Shown one piece after another: positions 32,219 through 40,512 of a stretch of DNA of 43,481 nucleotides. This DNA is from Elusimicrobiota bacterium. GTDB taxonomy: Bacteria; Elusimicrobiota; Elusimicrobia; 2-02-FULL-39-32. A program made the translations under genes and the position numbers. The stretch covers positions 1 to 43,481 of the forward strand of contig JAKFYJ010000048.1 of assembly GCA_021730935.1 (NCBI GenBank), written 5' to 3'. Numbering within the stretch: the stretch's first letter is position 1; the number at the start of each line of letters is the position of its first letter. The notes beneath the pieces were generated by a model that saw only the letters and a list, made by a program, of their open reading frames with translations, was not told where the DNA came from and did not search any database.

Positions 32219-33144
32219 CCATGCCGGGACGTAAGCGGCGCAAACCATACAATCCCACTCTCCGAACAAAAAAACATCATGACTCTAGGATATTGCTCGA
32301 CTCATTTTCTGCCCGCAACATTCATGACGCAATTCAATATCGAGACAAGTTTTTGCGGTATCACTGGGATTATTATCAGAATCTTGCTTTTCAGAGAGAC
32401 CAATTTTCAGAGCAAATTAAAACCGCCATTTTTCAGGCACACGAAGGCCCATTTAATTTAAAGCGGTGGAGAAGAATTGTCCGATATAAGTATTCCATGG
32501 AGCCGTTGTCCGTTCAAGGAAGTATGACTGATCCAGGGGGAAGATTTAACTTAGGAGAGATTCACCCCAACAACTTTATCCCGTTTCCAGCCCTTTACCT
32601 TGCCTCCGACCGCGCCACGGGACTTCAAGAAGCATTATCTCAAGATGTCAATCGGGAAAATGAAAATCACGCGTTTGATTCAGCGCTCGCGAACCCCGCC
32701 TCGTTTAGCGACGTTTCGGTCAGTGGGACTTTGGAAACCGTCATCAACCTCAGCAATCCGGAACGGCTTGAACCCCTGATAAAAATTATCAGAACTTTTA
32801 CCGTTCCGCCCCATCTATGCATCGCAGCCAAAGAGCTGGGCTTTCAAGAACCCAAACTTGTGCGCGATACCGAAACGCTCATTCAAGCCCTCCTTGCGCC
32901 CAACTGGAGAGAATGGCCGATGCAATTTGATGTTCCTTCAACCTCTCAAATCTTCGGGCGTATCGTAGAGCAATCAGGGATAGCCGGAATTGTTTATCCA
33001 TCGAAATTTACGCATTTGGATTGTCTTGCCGCTTTTCCACAAAACTTCGAAGGAAATTCGTTGCTTGAGCTGGATGATGAAGCACCTAAAGACGTAAAGC
33101 TTCGCCGACTGGACCAAAACACATGGGCACAAATAAATTCATAA
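32215..33144 (+). CDS. RES-domain toxin (NAD+ phosphorylase/ADP-ribosyltransferase-like), long form
   Basis: 309 residues from TTG at 32215 (TTGA overlap) or 307 from ATG at 32221. The RES core begins around residue 86 (WRRIVRYKYSMEPLSVQGS). The diagnostic residues are Arg110 in GGRFN, Glu139 in ATGLQEAL after ALYLASD, and Ser263 in IVYPSKFTHLDC. RES toxins deplete NAD+ or modify proteins with ADP-ribose and are paired with Xre/MbcA/ParS antitoxins, exactly the gene upstream. Most are roughly 150-230 residues; this one has an extra basic N-terminal region (about 85 residues) and a long stretch between Glu and Ser. The rhamnosyltransferase-like gene starts 19 bases after the stop and may be read from the same promoter. 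Confidence 0.85.
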   Translation: MTMPGRKRRKPYNPTLRTKKHHDSRILLDSFSARNIHDAIQYRDKFLRYHWDYYQNLAFQRDQFSEQIKTAIFQAHEGPFNLKRWRRIVRYKYSMEPLSVQGSMTDPGGRFNLGEIHPNNFIPFPALYLASDRATGLQEALSQDVNRENENHAFDSALANPASFSDVSVSGTLETVINLSNPERLEPLIKIIRTFTVPPHLCIAAKELGFQEPKLVRDTETLIQALLAPNWREWPMQFDVPSTSQIFGRIVEQSGIAGIVYPSKFTHLDCLAAFPQNFEGNSLLELDDEAPKDVKLRRLDQNTWAQINS

Positions 33145-33163
33145 AAAAACAAAAGGATTCCCT

Positions 33164-34015
33164 ATGATCGACTGCTCCATCTCTATCGTCAATTACAATA
33201 CCCGCGACATGGTCATCAAATGCATCGAGACCGTGTTCGCTTATACAAAAGGCATTTCGTTTGATGTCACCGTGGTGGACAACGCTTCCACCGACGGGAG
33301 CGTGGAAGCGATCAAAAAAGCGTTCCCCCAGGTTCAGGTGATCGCCAACACCCAAAATTTATATTTCACCAAGGCCTGCAACCAGGGCATGAAGGCGAGC
33401 AAGGGCCGTTATGCCCTTTGCCTGAACCCGGACTGCTATATCGTTGACGACGTTTTCACGACCCTCGTCAAATACATGGACGCCAACCCCAAAGTGGGCG
33501 CCTGCGGCCCGACGTTCCTCAACCCCGACGGCTCGCTCCAATCGCTCGGGCAACGGTTCCCCCGCTTTTTCTTCGGCCTTTTCCAGCTCACCTTCATCAA
33601 CACCGTTTTCCCCAACAACCCCGCCCGCAGAGGACGGAATTATTATGAAGACAAACTGCAGGAGATCGACGCCATGGGCGGCGGCGGCATCCTCACACGC
33701 AAAGAGGTTTTTGAGACTGCGGGGTATTTAGACGAAGGATATGTGATGTATTATGAAGACGTGGACTGGTGCCGTCGCATCAGAGCCGCGGGCTGGCCCA
33801 TCATGCATGTTCCCGGCACGAAAATTTTTCATTATGCCGGAGCCGCCACCGTCAAAGTGGACCGGAGCCGCTTCGACAAAATTCTCTTTGAGAGCATGCT
33901 TTACTATTACAAAAAATATTATGGATTTTTATGCTACGCGCTTTTTGCAGGACTGCTTTATGGATTCCACAACCCGGCTTTAAAAATTATCAGATTTTGT
34001 AAACGTCGATCCTAG
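33164..34015 (+). CDS. GT2 glycosyltransferase, rhamnosyltransferase-like
   Basis: 283 residues. SISIVNYNTRDMVIKCIETV and VTVVDNASTDGSVEAI give the nucleotide-sugar-binding half. NPDCYI (from residue 88) is the metal-binding region, and AMGGGGILTRKEVFETAGYL with YYEDVDWCRRIRAAGW is the acceptor/catalytic block of WbbL/RfbF-type rhamnosyltransferases. It acts in the cytoplasm on a lipid-linked glycan. The Shine-Dalgarno AAAAGGA stands before the ATG, 19 bases after the toxin stop. Its last 26 bases overlap tail-to-tail with the GT-C gene at 33990 on the other strand. RmlC/RmlD-like enzymes encoded nearby would fit a deoxy-sugar donor, but that link is inference. Confidence 0.85.
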   Translation: MIDCSISIVNYNTRDMVIKCIETVFAYTKGISFDVTVVDNASTDGSVEAIKKAFPQVQVIANTQNLYFTKACNQGMKASKGRYALCLNPDCYIVDDVFTTLVKYMDANPKVGACGPTFLNPDGSLQSLGQRFPRFFFGLFQLTFINTVFPNNPARRGRNYYEDKLQEIDAMGGGGILTRKEVFETAGYLDEGYVMYYEDVDWCRRIRAAGWPIMHVPGTKIFHYAGAATVKVDRSRFDKILFESMLYYYKKYYGFLCYALFAGLLYGFHNPALKIIRFCKRRS

Positions 34016-35576
34016 GCGCAATCAATCGCAAGTCCCACGGCGCGTCGCGCCTCCAAAATCGGATCCCAAAAATTTCCGGTTCAAGCTCAAAGCTTTTCGG
34101 GCTATCATACTGCGACAAAAAGCTTTCAAGAATTCCAGCATAATCTTTCCCGTTCTGCGCCGTATAAAGCCGCACGCTCCGCATTTCGTTTTCGCTCAGC
34201 AGAAAATATGACGGAGCGGGGCTGAGCGTCGGCAGCCGCTCCACATCATCAATATATTCCGACAGATCGTCCCCTGCCTTCACCACGGCGATGGGAGGGT
34301 TCGCCTGCCTGAAAATGCCCGGCGTCCAAAAATAACTCCGCACCATACCGACAGAATCTTTGGGACCCGCGTTCTGCATGATATATTCTCCGGCGAGTTC
34401 CCGAGTGTTGGGCCTGCTGTAGAGGCCGTTGAAAGCCCAGGCATAGCTGATCTGAAAAAGCGCAACGATGATTGCGGCAGAAACCCCCAAGCTTTTGGGG
34501 ACCCTTTCCAATGACCTCACAAGGCCGTATGCCGCAAAAACGCAGATCACGGGCAAAAGCGGCGCGATGTAGTGGGTGTATCTCGCGCTTGAGAGGCAAA
34601 AGACAAAGACGAAAGCGGCAAAGCCCAGGAGCAGGGTCTTTTCCTGAGGAATGATTCCCTTCTTTACGCAGAATATTCCGCCCAAGACGAAAAAAACGGT
34701 GGCCGGCCAGCTCATTGAGAATGGCATCATGGTTTCAAAAATATAGATCAAATTATAAGGCCTGGAATCCCTGAAAGTGGGCAGAGTGGGCGTGGTCACG
34801 AAACTCTCCATGTGATGAAGCCCGGCCAAAAATGTTTTGTAATCCAGCAGGGCATAGGGTGTGGTCGCAATAAATGCTAAAAATGCCCCGAACAGGACAG
34901 GAAAAATTCTCAAAAAAGCGATCTTGTAACGATTGAAATAGATGATCCCGAGGGGCACGAGGATGAAAATTCCGCAGTTATATCGGGTGGACGCGATCAG
35001 ACCGGAAGCGATGCCGCAGAGCCAGGCGTTTTTCTTCGACGGATTATCCAGGAGATTGAGCGTAAACCAAGAAAGCAGAATGACGAGGGGCGGCAGAAAT
35101 GAATCCAGTTTCCCCACATGAGAAATATCGATGGACATGGGCGAAAAAGCCATAAAAAACGCCGCCCAAAGGGCTTTGTTCTCGTCATAAATACGGCGGG
35201 TCAGCATAAAAATTCCCCACACAGAGAGGAGCGCGCAAAAAACCGACAAGAGCCGCGCCGTCAGATACATCCGGTCGACATTCTCAAAATTCGACAGCAG
35301 AGATTCTCGCGAGCCCAAATGAATGATTCCCAAAACTTTGGCCGCGCCCAGAAAAGCGCCGGCGACATAAAAATGAAAGGTCCCATAGTGGAGCGCGATT
35401 TTTTTGGGGTTCAAACTGCGGGTTTTATACATGTTTTCCAGAGACTGAAACAAGAAAGCTTCGTCGGGATGATAGGTCGCGAGCGTGAGCGTTTTGGAAG
35501 GCAGACCCCATTTTATTCCGTCCAAGCGTATACATAAGGCGGACAAAATGACCGCGGCTAATAATATTTTTTTCAT
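33990..35576 (-). CDS. GT39-family GT-C membrane glycosyltransferase (HPDE motif)
   Basis: 528 residues from the ATG at 35576, which forms an ATGA overlap with the SGNH gene upstream; a GTG two codons earlier is less likely. The first extracytoplasmic loop has YHPDEAFLFQSLENM (Asp38-Glu39), the acidic motif of GT39/PMT-type enzymes. Next come LTARLLSVFCALLSVWGIFM, about ten membrane segments, and ASTRYNCGIFILVPLGI. A C-terminal soluble region of about 120 residues follows the last helix. It is the last gene of the seven-gene operon beginning at 41456. Expected to use a polyprenyl-phosphate sugar on the periplasmic face; acceptor unknown. Confidence 0.82.
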   Translation of the reverse strand: MKKILLAAVILSALCIRLDGIKWGLPSKTLTLATYHPDEAFLFQSLENMYKTRSLNPKKIALHYGTFHFYVAGAFLGAAKVLGIIHLGSRESLLSNFENVDRMYLTARLLSVFCALLSVWGIFMLTRRIYDENKALWAAFFMAFSPMSIDISHVGKLDSFLPPLVILLSWFTLNLLDNPSKKNAWLCGIASGLIASTRYNCGIFILVPLGIIYFNRYKIAFLRIFPVLFGAFLAFIATTPYALLDYKTFLAGLHHMESFVTTPTLPTFRDSRPYNLIYIFETMMPFSMSWPATVFFVLGGIFCVKKGIIPQEKTLLLGFAAFVFVFCLSSARYTHYIAPLLPVICVFAAYGLVRSLERVPKSLGVSAAIIVALFQISYAWAFNGLYSRPNTRELAGEYIMQNAGPKDSVGMVRSYFWTPGIFRQANPPIAVVKAGDDLSEYIDDVERLPTLSPAPSYFLLSENEMRSVRLYTAQNGKDYAGILESFLSQYDSPKSFELEPEIFGIRFWRRDAPWDLRLIAPRIDVYKI

Positions 35577-36517
35577 TGCCACTTCATCTTATCAATTATT
35601 TTTCTCAAATCCTTCGCGAAGATGGGACTGAAAACATTGGAACCCTCAAGGTTGAGGTGCGTCCAATCGCGGAAATATTTTTTTTCATAATTCAGCGGAG
35701 ACGCCAGGCCGCCGTTATAATCCAGATAGGGGATTCCGCGGGAATCGGCGATGTCATGAAGAATTTTCTGATTGCGTTCAAGGTGCTCGCTCTCTCTCCC
35801 GGGAATATAATCCGGCGTCTGGGCAAAAATCACGGAAATCCCTTCGCTTTTCCACTGGTCCAGGAGTTTCAGCAGGCACTCCATATATTCCGGACGAATG
35901 TGATCGATGGTGTCCACAAATGTTTTCCGAAGTTCGCCCGTTCCGTCAACGGGGACATAGCCTTTATACGCCTTGTCCATCAGCCAGGGATAATACGAAT
36001 ACCGGTTTCGGATAAGTTTGAAGAAGAAACCGCGGTATTTGAAAAGGGGATATCGGTTTGAAATCAAAAGTTTCCGGTTAAGTTTCGGGTTGAAGACCTG
36101 CCGCCAATAATATCCCAACGGAAAATATTGGCTGTCGTGCTCGATCCAGCGTCCCTTGTTCTCGAACATCACCCAGTCGACGCAATAGATGATAATCTTG
36201 GGCCGGGGATAATGGGTTTTAAAAAGCTCGTTATACCACTTCGTATAAAAATACGGGTCGCTGTTGTCCGTGCCGAAATTGAAGGCATTCAGGCCCTCCG
36301 CCTCGAGCGCTTTGGGGTTCACTCCCTCGCTGGCTTTTGAAGCGCCCAGAAGGATGATCGGAGAAGGGTCTTTTTTATTGCTCAGCTCGCGGTAAAACAG
36401 CTCATAATGGCTGTCGATTTTTCCGTCGACCCACGCGTTCAGTCCGCAAAAAATCAATGCGAAAAGGCCGCTGAAGATCAGAATCTCAAAAATGATTTTC
36501 TTCGCGCGATCCGTCAT
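35573..36517 (-). CDS. SGNH/DUF1574-like acyl-transfer partner of MBOAT
   Basis: 314 residues from the ATG at 36517, whose A is the last base of the MBOAT stop (TGATG). One N-terminal membrane helix (residues 8-28) anchors an extracytoplasmic SGNH-like domain. Block I is ILLGASKASEG with Ser60 as the likely nucleophile, and the C-terminal DWTHLN gives the Asp284/His287 pair. Proteins of this layout (AlgX/AlgJ, PatB, DltD and DUF1574 relatives) receive an acyl group from an MBOAT protein and place it on a surface glycan. The overlap with the MBOAT gene supports this pairing. The open frame continues well upstream inside the MBOAT gene, but that part has no ribosome site and is a shadow. Confidence 0.82.
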   Translation of the reverse strand: MTDRAKKIIFEILIFSGLFALIFCGLNAWVDGKIDSHYELFYRELSNKKDPSPIILLGASKASEGVNPKALEAEGLNAFNFGTDNSDPYFYTKWYNELFKTHYPRPKIIIYCVDWVMFENKGRWIEHDSQYFPLGYYWRQVFNPKLNRKLLISNRYPLFKYRGFFFKLIRNRYSYYPWLMDKAYKGYVPVDGTGELRKTFVDTIDHIRPEYMECLLKLLDQWKSEGISVIFAQTPDYIPGRESEHLERNQKILHDIADSRGIPYLDYNGGLASPLNYEKKYFRDWTHLNLEGSNVFSPIFAKDLRKIIDKMKWQ

Positions 36518-37995
36518 CAGAATTGGAAATAAATGAATTGCTGAGCGTCGGGCCCAGTCTTGGCGAAAACGAGGATCATAAAAATCATGGCGTAATAAAC
36601 AGGCCACCGCACCCAGACAGGACGGGAAAGAAGCATGTGCCGGATGCTCCCGTGGCGCTGAAGGAGGTGCACGCCTTCCATAAAAACAACCGCCGCAATT
36701 GCGACGGCGAATTCCGTCATCGACTGGTCCAGCATGACATGATGCTTGAACCAAACCCCGTCGTGAAAATGCCTTAAAAACTCTCCCCACCCTGTCAAAG
36801 AATGCTGTGCAATATAAAAGGCGTCTCCAAGGCTGCGGGCGCGGAAAAAGATCCAGGCATAGCAAGTCAGAGTGAAGGTGATGGAAACCTGGATGAGTTT
36901 GTGCATAAAGGGGACATGGCTGATGCCCGTGAGGCCCGCGATGCGTCTCCGGACCTTGAAGGTCAGGAGGGACCCCACAAGATAAATTCCGTTCAGGCCT
37001 CCCCAAAAAACATAGGTCCAGTTCGCCCCGTGCCAGAGGCCGCTCACGAGGAACACGATCAAAAGGTTCAGATAAAGGCGGGAGGTTGTCACGCGGCTTC
37101 CCCCGAGAGGGATATAAAGATAATCCTTGAACCAGGTGGAGAGGGAGATGTGCCAGCGTTTCCAAAATTCCGAGATGGATTTGGAAAAATAGGGTCGGTT
37201 GAAATTGTCCATGAGTTTGAACCCCATCGTCTGGGCCGCGCCGATGGCGATGTCGGAATATCCCGAGAAATCGCAATAAATTTGGAAAGCGAAAAACACC
37301 GTCGAGACGACCAGGGAAACGCCTTCGTATCCTGAAGGATTTTTATAAACCTGTTCCACGAAAACGGCCAGGCGGTCCGCGATCACGACTTTCTTGAACA
37401 GCCCCCAGAGCATGAGCTTCAGGCCGTCGGTCAGGCGGTCATAATCAAAAAAATGTTCTTCATGGAACTGATGCAAAAGATTTCCCGGCCTCTCGATGGG
37501 GCCGGCCACGAGCTGAGGATAAAACATCACATAGAGCGCATAGACGCCGAAATTCCTCTCGGTCTTCTGCTCTCCCCGATAGACCTCGATGATATAGCTC
37601 ATGCTCTGGAACGTGTGGAAAGAAAGGCCGATGGGCAAGATGATTTTCAGATTTTCAATCGAATAGTTCCAGTGGAGAAATTTCGCAATCTCCGCGGCAT
37701 TTGCGTTAAAAAAATTGAAATATTTAAAGAAAAAGAGAAAGGCGCAGTTCGAAATGATGCTCACGATTAAAAACAATTTTCGTTTATGGCCCTGCGCTTC
37801 TTCAATCCAGATCCCGGCGAAATAATCCACCAGGATGGTGACGAAAAGGATCAGGATATAATAGGGCACGAACCACATATAAAAGAGACAGCTCGCGGCC
37901 AAAAGCATGGCCCAGCGGAAGCGGTGCGGCAGAACGAAATAAAGGAGGGTAACGGCCGGAAAAAAGACGAAGAATTCGAGGGAGTTAAACAGCAT
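36517..37995 (-). CDS. MBOAT-family O-acyltransferase (AlgI-like)
   Basis: 492 residues, about 11-12 membrane segments. FNSLEFFVFFPAVTLLYFVL at the N-terminus, GLSFHTFQSMSYIIEVYRGE, YPQLVAGPIERPGNLLHQF, NRPYFSKSISEFWKRWHISL and SGLWHGANWTYVFWG are the ordered signatures of the AlgI/DltB branch of MBOAT. The histidine of LWHGANW (near residue 320) is the expected catalytic residue. Members move an acetyl group from a cytoplasmic donor through the membrane to a periplasmic SGNH partner, encoded immediately downstream. The ATG overlaps the end of the preceding GT-C gene by 11 bases. Strong call for the family; the acylated glycan is unknown. Confidence 0.92.
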   Translation of the reverse strand: MLFNSLEFFVFFPAVTLLYFVLPHRFRWAMLLAASCLFYMWFVPYYILILFVTILVDYFAGIWIEEAQGHKRKLFLIVSIISNCAFLFFFKYFNFFNANAAEIAKFLHWNYSIENLKIILPIGLSFHTFQSMSYIIEVYRGEQKTERNFGVYALYVMFYPQLVAGPIERPGNLLHQFHEEHFFDYDRLTDGLKLMLWGLFKKVVIADRLAVFVEQVYKNPSGYEGVSLVVSTVFFAFQIYCDFSGYSDIAIGAAQTMGFKLMDNFNRPYFSKSISEFWKRWHISLSTWFKDYLYIPLGGSRVTTSRLYLNLLIVFLVSGLWHGANWTYVFWGGLNGIYLVGSLLTFKVRRRIAGLTGISHVPFMHKLIQVSITFTLTCYAWIFFRARSLGDAFYIAQHSLTGWGEFLRHFHDGVWFKHHVMLDQSMTEFAVAIAAVVFMEGVHLLQRHGSIRHMLLSRPVWVRWPVYYAMIFMILVFAKTGPDAQQFIYFQF

Positions 37996-39181
37996 TTTTG
38001 GGGTGCCACAGAGACTGAACCTTCACGAGGCCCGAGAGGGCAAAAGGGATGAGGAAAGGTTCAATGGGGAGCCGAAAGCGGGGCATGGGAGCGAAAAGGT
38101 TGTGCATGACCGTGAAATATAAAAACAGGGCCCACAGGATGAGGAGCGCGTCGCTGATTTTTTCGGGCCGCGACATGCCGTAAAAAGCCAGGACAACAAA
38201 GAGGGCGTGCCCGCAAAGCAGGACGAGAGCCAAAGCCGCGTGAGAGCGTTTCGTCAGGGTGTATCCGACAGGCTCAAACCAGAACCGGAAAAATTTCAGC
38301 GCTGTGAGTTTTGCGAAATTCAAGGGATCCGCCCGGATGTTTTCCATCCCCGCCCGGAACATTTCGCGTTCCCATTCAATCGGGACAAGGACGTCCTTCA
38401 CGAACGGATCGAATCGCCGGTATCCCTGAAACGCGTTTTCGACATACCTCCCGTCCGTTTCTTTCAGAGTCCCCGACCAGAATAGCTGGCCGGCGCTGAC
38501 GTTGACGAGCATGAGCCCGCCGAAACATCGATAGTTGCGGACGGTCCAGGGCGAAATCACCAGCAGGGCGGCGACGAACGAAAGGATCAGTCCTCGGACG
38601 CTTGAAATTTTTTTATGGACCCACAACAGCAGAGGGGCCAGAAAAAAGGGATAAAAGACAAGCGTGGAACGGCACAGGTTGGTCACGCCCAACAGCAATC
38701 CCGTCAGCACGAAATCTTTCAGGCGCCCGGTTTCATAAGCCGCGGACAGAGCGTATAACGACGCCGCCATCAGAAAAATGAACAGCGTTTCGCTCCCGAT
38801 GATCGTGCTGTAGATGATCAGCGGCGGATACACCGCGCAGACGAGGCCCGAAAACAGAGAGATATTTTCATTGAATATTTTTTTAGAGAGGGCGAATATC
38901 AGGACCGCCGTCAGGGCGCTCAGGAAAATTTGGAAAAGGCGCGCGGCCAAAATGCTGTGCCCGAAAACTTTATAGATCCCGGCCAGAAAGAGGGGATAAA
39001 CCGGGGGCCGGACGGCAGTGGGATGGTTGTCCTCATAAAAACCGATCCCCTGAGTCAGGTTCACCGCAACCGTATCCCATGAAGAAGCGTCATCGACGTC
39101 CATGGAGCGCGGAGGAAAATAAAAAAAGAAGAAGAGGCGGGCGGCTAAAGCGGCAAGGAAAATCGCTGCGGGTTTTTTCAA
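37985..39181 (-). CDS. GT39/ArnT-like GT-C membrane glycosyltransferase
   Basis: 398 residues starting at TTG in a TTGA overlap with the reductase gene. MDVDDASSWDTVAVNLTQG followed by TAVRPPVYPLFLAGIYKVFG is the canonical first loop of PMT_2/ArnT-type enzymes (acidic residues D28-D36, then RPPxYPxFLA). About nine membrane segments follow, with SRSTLVFYPFFLAP-like spacing of the core (here CRSTLVFYPFFL) and SPWTVRNYRCFG, also typical. Shorter than ArnT because it lacks a large soluble tail. Position between the reductase and MBOAT genes of one operon ties it to assembly of the same glycan. Confidence 0.82.
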   Translation of the reverse strand: MKKPAAIFLAALAARLFFFFYFPPRSMDVDDASSWDTVAVNLTQGIGFYEDNHPTAVRPPVYPLFLAGIYKVFGHSILAARLFQIFLSALTAVLIFALSKKIFNENISLFSGLVCAVYPPLIIYSTIIGSETLFIFLMAASLYALSAAYETGRLKDFVLTGLLLGVTNLCRSTLVFYPFFLAPLLLWVHKKISSVRGLILSFVAALLVISPWTVRNYRCFGGLMLVNVSAGQLFWSGTLKETDGRYVENAFQGYRRFDPFVKDVLVPIEWEREMFRAGMENIRADPLNFAKLTALKFFRFWFEPVGYTLTKRSHAALALVLLCGHALFVVLAFYGMSRPEKISDALLILWALFLYFTVMHNLFAPMPRFRLPIEPFLIPFALSGLVKVQSLWHPKNAV

Positions 39182-40059
39182 GGCTCCAGTTCCCCCACCA
39201 TTTGCTCAAAGGAGGGGATCTTTAACTTTTCGCACAGGGGATGAACCGTGCTCATGGTGCGGTTCAGCTTGTTTTGATCATCGGAATTGATGGCGCATCC
39301 GATTTTATATTTTTGCTCGAAAGTCTTGAGCATCGTGAATTTGTCGACGGGTTTCGTGAAAATGTGATAAAGCCCTGTTTTGGGATATGCGGCAGGGTCG
39401 GACATGATGGCATCGCATACCTTGCCGAACTGTTTCGTGGTGATCCCGTTCCAGAAATGCTGAGAAAATCCCGTGATCGTTTTTCCCTTCTGCTGAAGGA
39501 ACCATTCCAGGAGGCCCGTGAAGCCATAAAGCTCGCGCCCGATGATGGAAGTGCGGAGAGTGAGGGAACGGGTCGGTTCCCCCAGGCTTTTTGAGAGGCC
39601 ATAAAGGTCCGTGGGAGATTTCACGCTGTTTTCATCATAAGGAAAACCCGCTTTGCCGCTGAAAGCGCAGTCGGTGGTGATGTGAATGAATTTTTCACCC
39701 AGGAGTCCCGCGAAAATGTGAGGGAGTGCGCCGTTTACGAAGAAAGTGAGGCCCGGATCTTTGAGCGAAAAGGGGATGGTGACACCAATGGCGTTCACGC
39801 AATAATCTATGGGACCTGCTTCTTTAAGGATGGTTTCAATTGTCGCGCCGGGATTCCCCTTTTTATCGCGATAATCCAGCATGGCTTTCTCGGCGTCAAA
39901 TTCGAGGACCTTGGCCGAAACTTTGCCGTATTTTTTTTCGAGGAGGGAAACTTTGTCTTTGGACCGAACGGTCACGGTCAAGTCATATTTGTCTTTCAAG
40001 ACTCCGTAAACCGCATGCCCAAGCATGCCCGTTGCGCCGAGGAGGAGGACTTTTTTCAA
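39178..40059 (-). CDS. RmlD-like SDR sugar reductase (dTDP-4-dehydrorhamnose reductase family)
   Basis: 293 residues from TTG at 40059, which abuts the stop of the cupin gene with no spacer. The nucleotide-binding motif is GATGMLG (residues 8-14). FIHITTDCAFSGKAGFPYDE followed by SPTDLYGLSKSLGE gives the RmlD-type block with Tyr153 and Lys157 of the YxxxK pair. RmlD reduces dTDP-4-dehydro-L-rhamnose to dTDP-L-rhamnose using NAD(P)H; relatives act on other 4-keto or 3-keto sugars. RmlA and RmlB are not in this window, so the pathway would need genes elsewhere. The exact sugar is therefore not certain. Confidence 0.82.
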   Translation of the reverse strand: MKKVLLLGATGMLGHAVYGVLKDKYDLTVTVRSKDKVSLLEKKYGKVSAKVLEFDAEKAMLDYRDKKGNPGATIETILKEAGPIDYCVNAIGVTIPFSLKDPGLTFFVNGALPHIFAGLLGEKFIHITTDCAFSGKAGFPYDENSVKSPTDLYGLSKSLGEPTRSLTLRTSIIGRELYGFTGLLEWFLQQKGKTITGFSQHFWNGITTKQFGKVCDAIMSDPAAYPKTGLYHIFTKPVDKFTMLKTFEQKYKIGCAINSDDQNKLNRTMSTVHPLCEKLKIPSFEQMVGELEP

Positions 40060-40512
40060 TTAACGGTTAATGACGGACCAGATTTCTTCGCCCCAATAAT
40101 CGTGCGGGAAACGATAGTCGTCGCCCTTGGACTCATCGAGGGAAGATGTGGAGAAAATCATGAGTTTCGTGCCGCATTCCAAAAACCGGAACCCGTTGGC
40201 GTATCCGGCAGGGATAAACAAAAGCGAAGGTTTCTTGGCGGAGAGAACAAAGCGGTTCACGGGGTTGGATTTCGAAGGTTTTTCCTTGTCGTCCAGCTTG
40301 ACGGCGCCGATGATTGCGCTTCCGGAAACGGGGAGCATAAACTTGGATTCTTTCATGTGCCCGTGCCAGGCGCGGATGACGGAAGTGGAATGGTTTTCGA
40401 TCATATAAAAGCGCTTGACGCCCAAAAAATCGAACGCGTTGCTGAAAGTGAGGGACCCGCGGTCATCCACCGCGATCTGGCCTTCGATGATCCGGGGCTC
40501 GCTGGCGGACAT
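40060..40512 (-). CDS. RmlC/FdtA-like cupin sugar isomerase or epimerase
   Basis: 150 residues, a single cupin. VKRFYMIEN then Arg47, His50, His52 and Lys57 in RAWHGHMKESK match the active-site strand of both RmlC 3,5-epimerases and FdtA/WxcM 3,4-ketoisomerases; the His-x-His spacing is more FdtA-like. FIPAGYANGF corresponds to the RmlC PxGxAHGF strand with Asn106 where the His is usual, and the GDDYRFPHDYWG tail resembles RmlC. It therefore acts on a nucleotide-linked 4-keto-6-deoxy sugar, but epimerase and ketoisomerase cannot be separated by eye. Its ATG shares one base with the preceding stop (TAATG), and its own stop touches the reductase start. Confidence 0.8.
   Translation of the reverse strand: MSASEPRIIEGQIAVDDRGSLTFSNAFDFLGVKRFYMIENHSTSVIRAWHGHMKESKFMLPVSGSAIIGAVKLDDKEKPSKSNPVNRFVLSAKKPSLLFIPAGYANGFRFLECGTKLMIFSTSSLDESKGDDYRFPHDYWGEEIWSVINR

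Noticed and set aside
36518-37276. N-terminal extension of the SGNH frame inside the MBOAT gene
   Set aside because: The extra residues are a Pro/Arg-rich out-of-frame shadow; the membrane anchor begins at the ATG at 36517.
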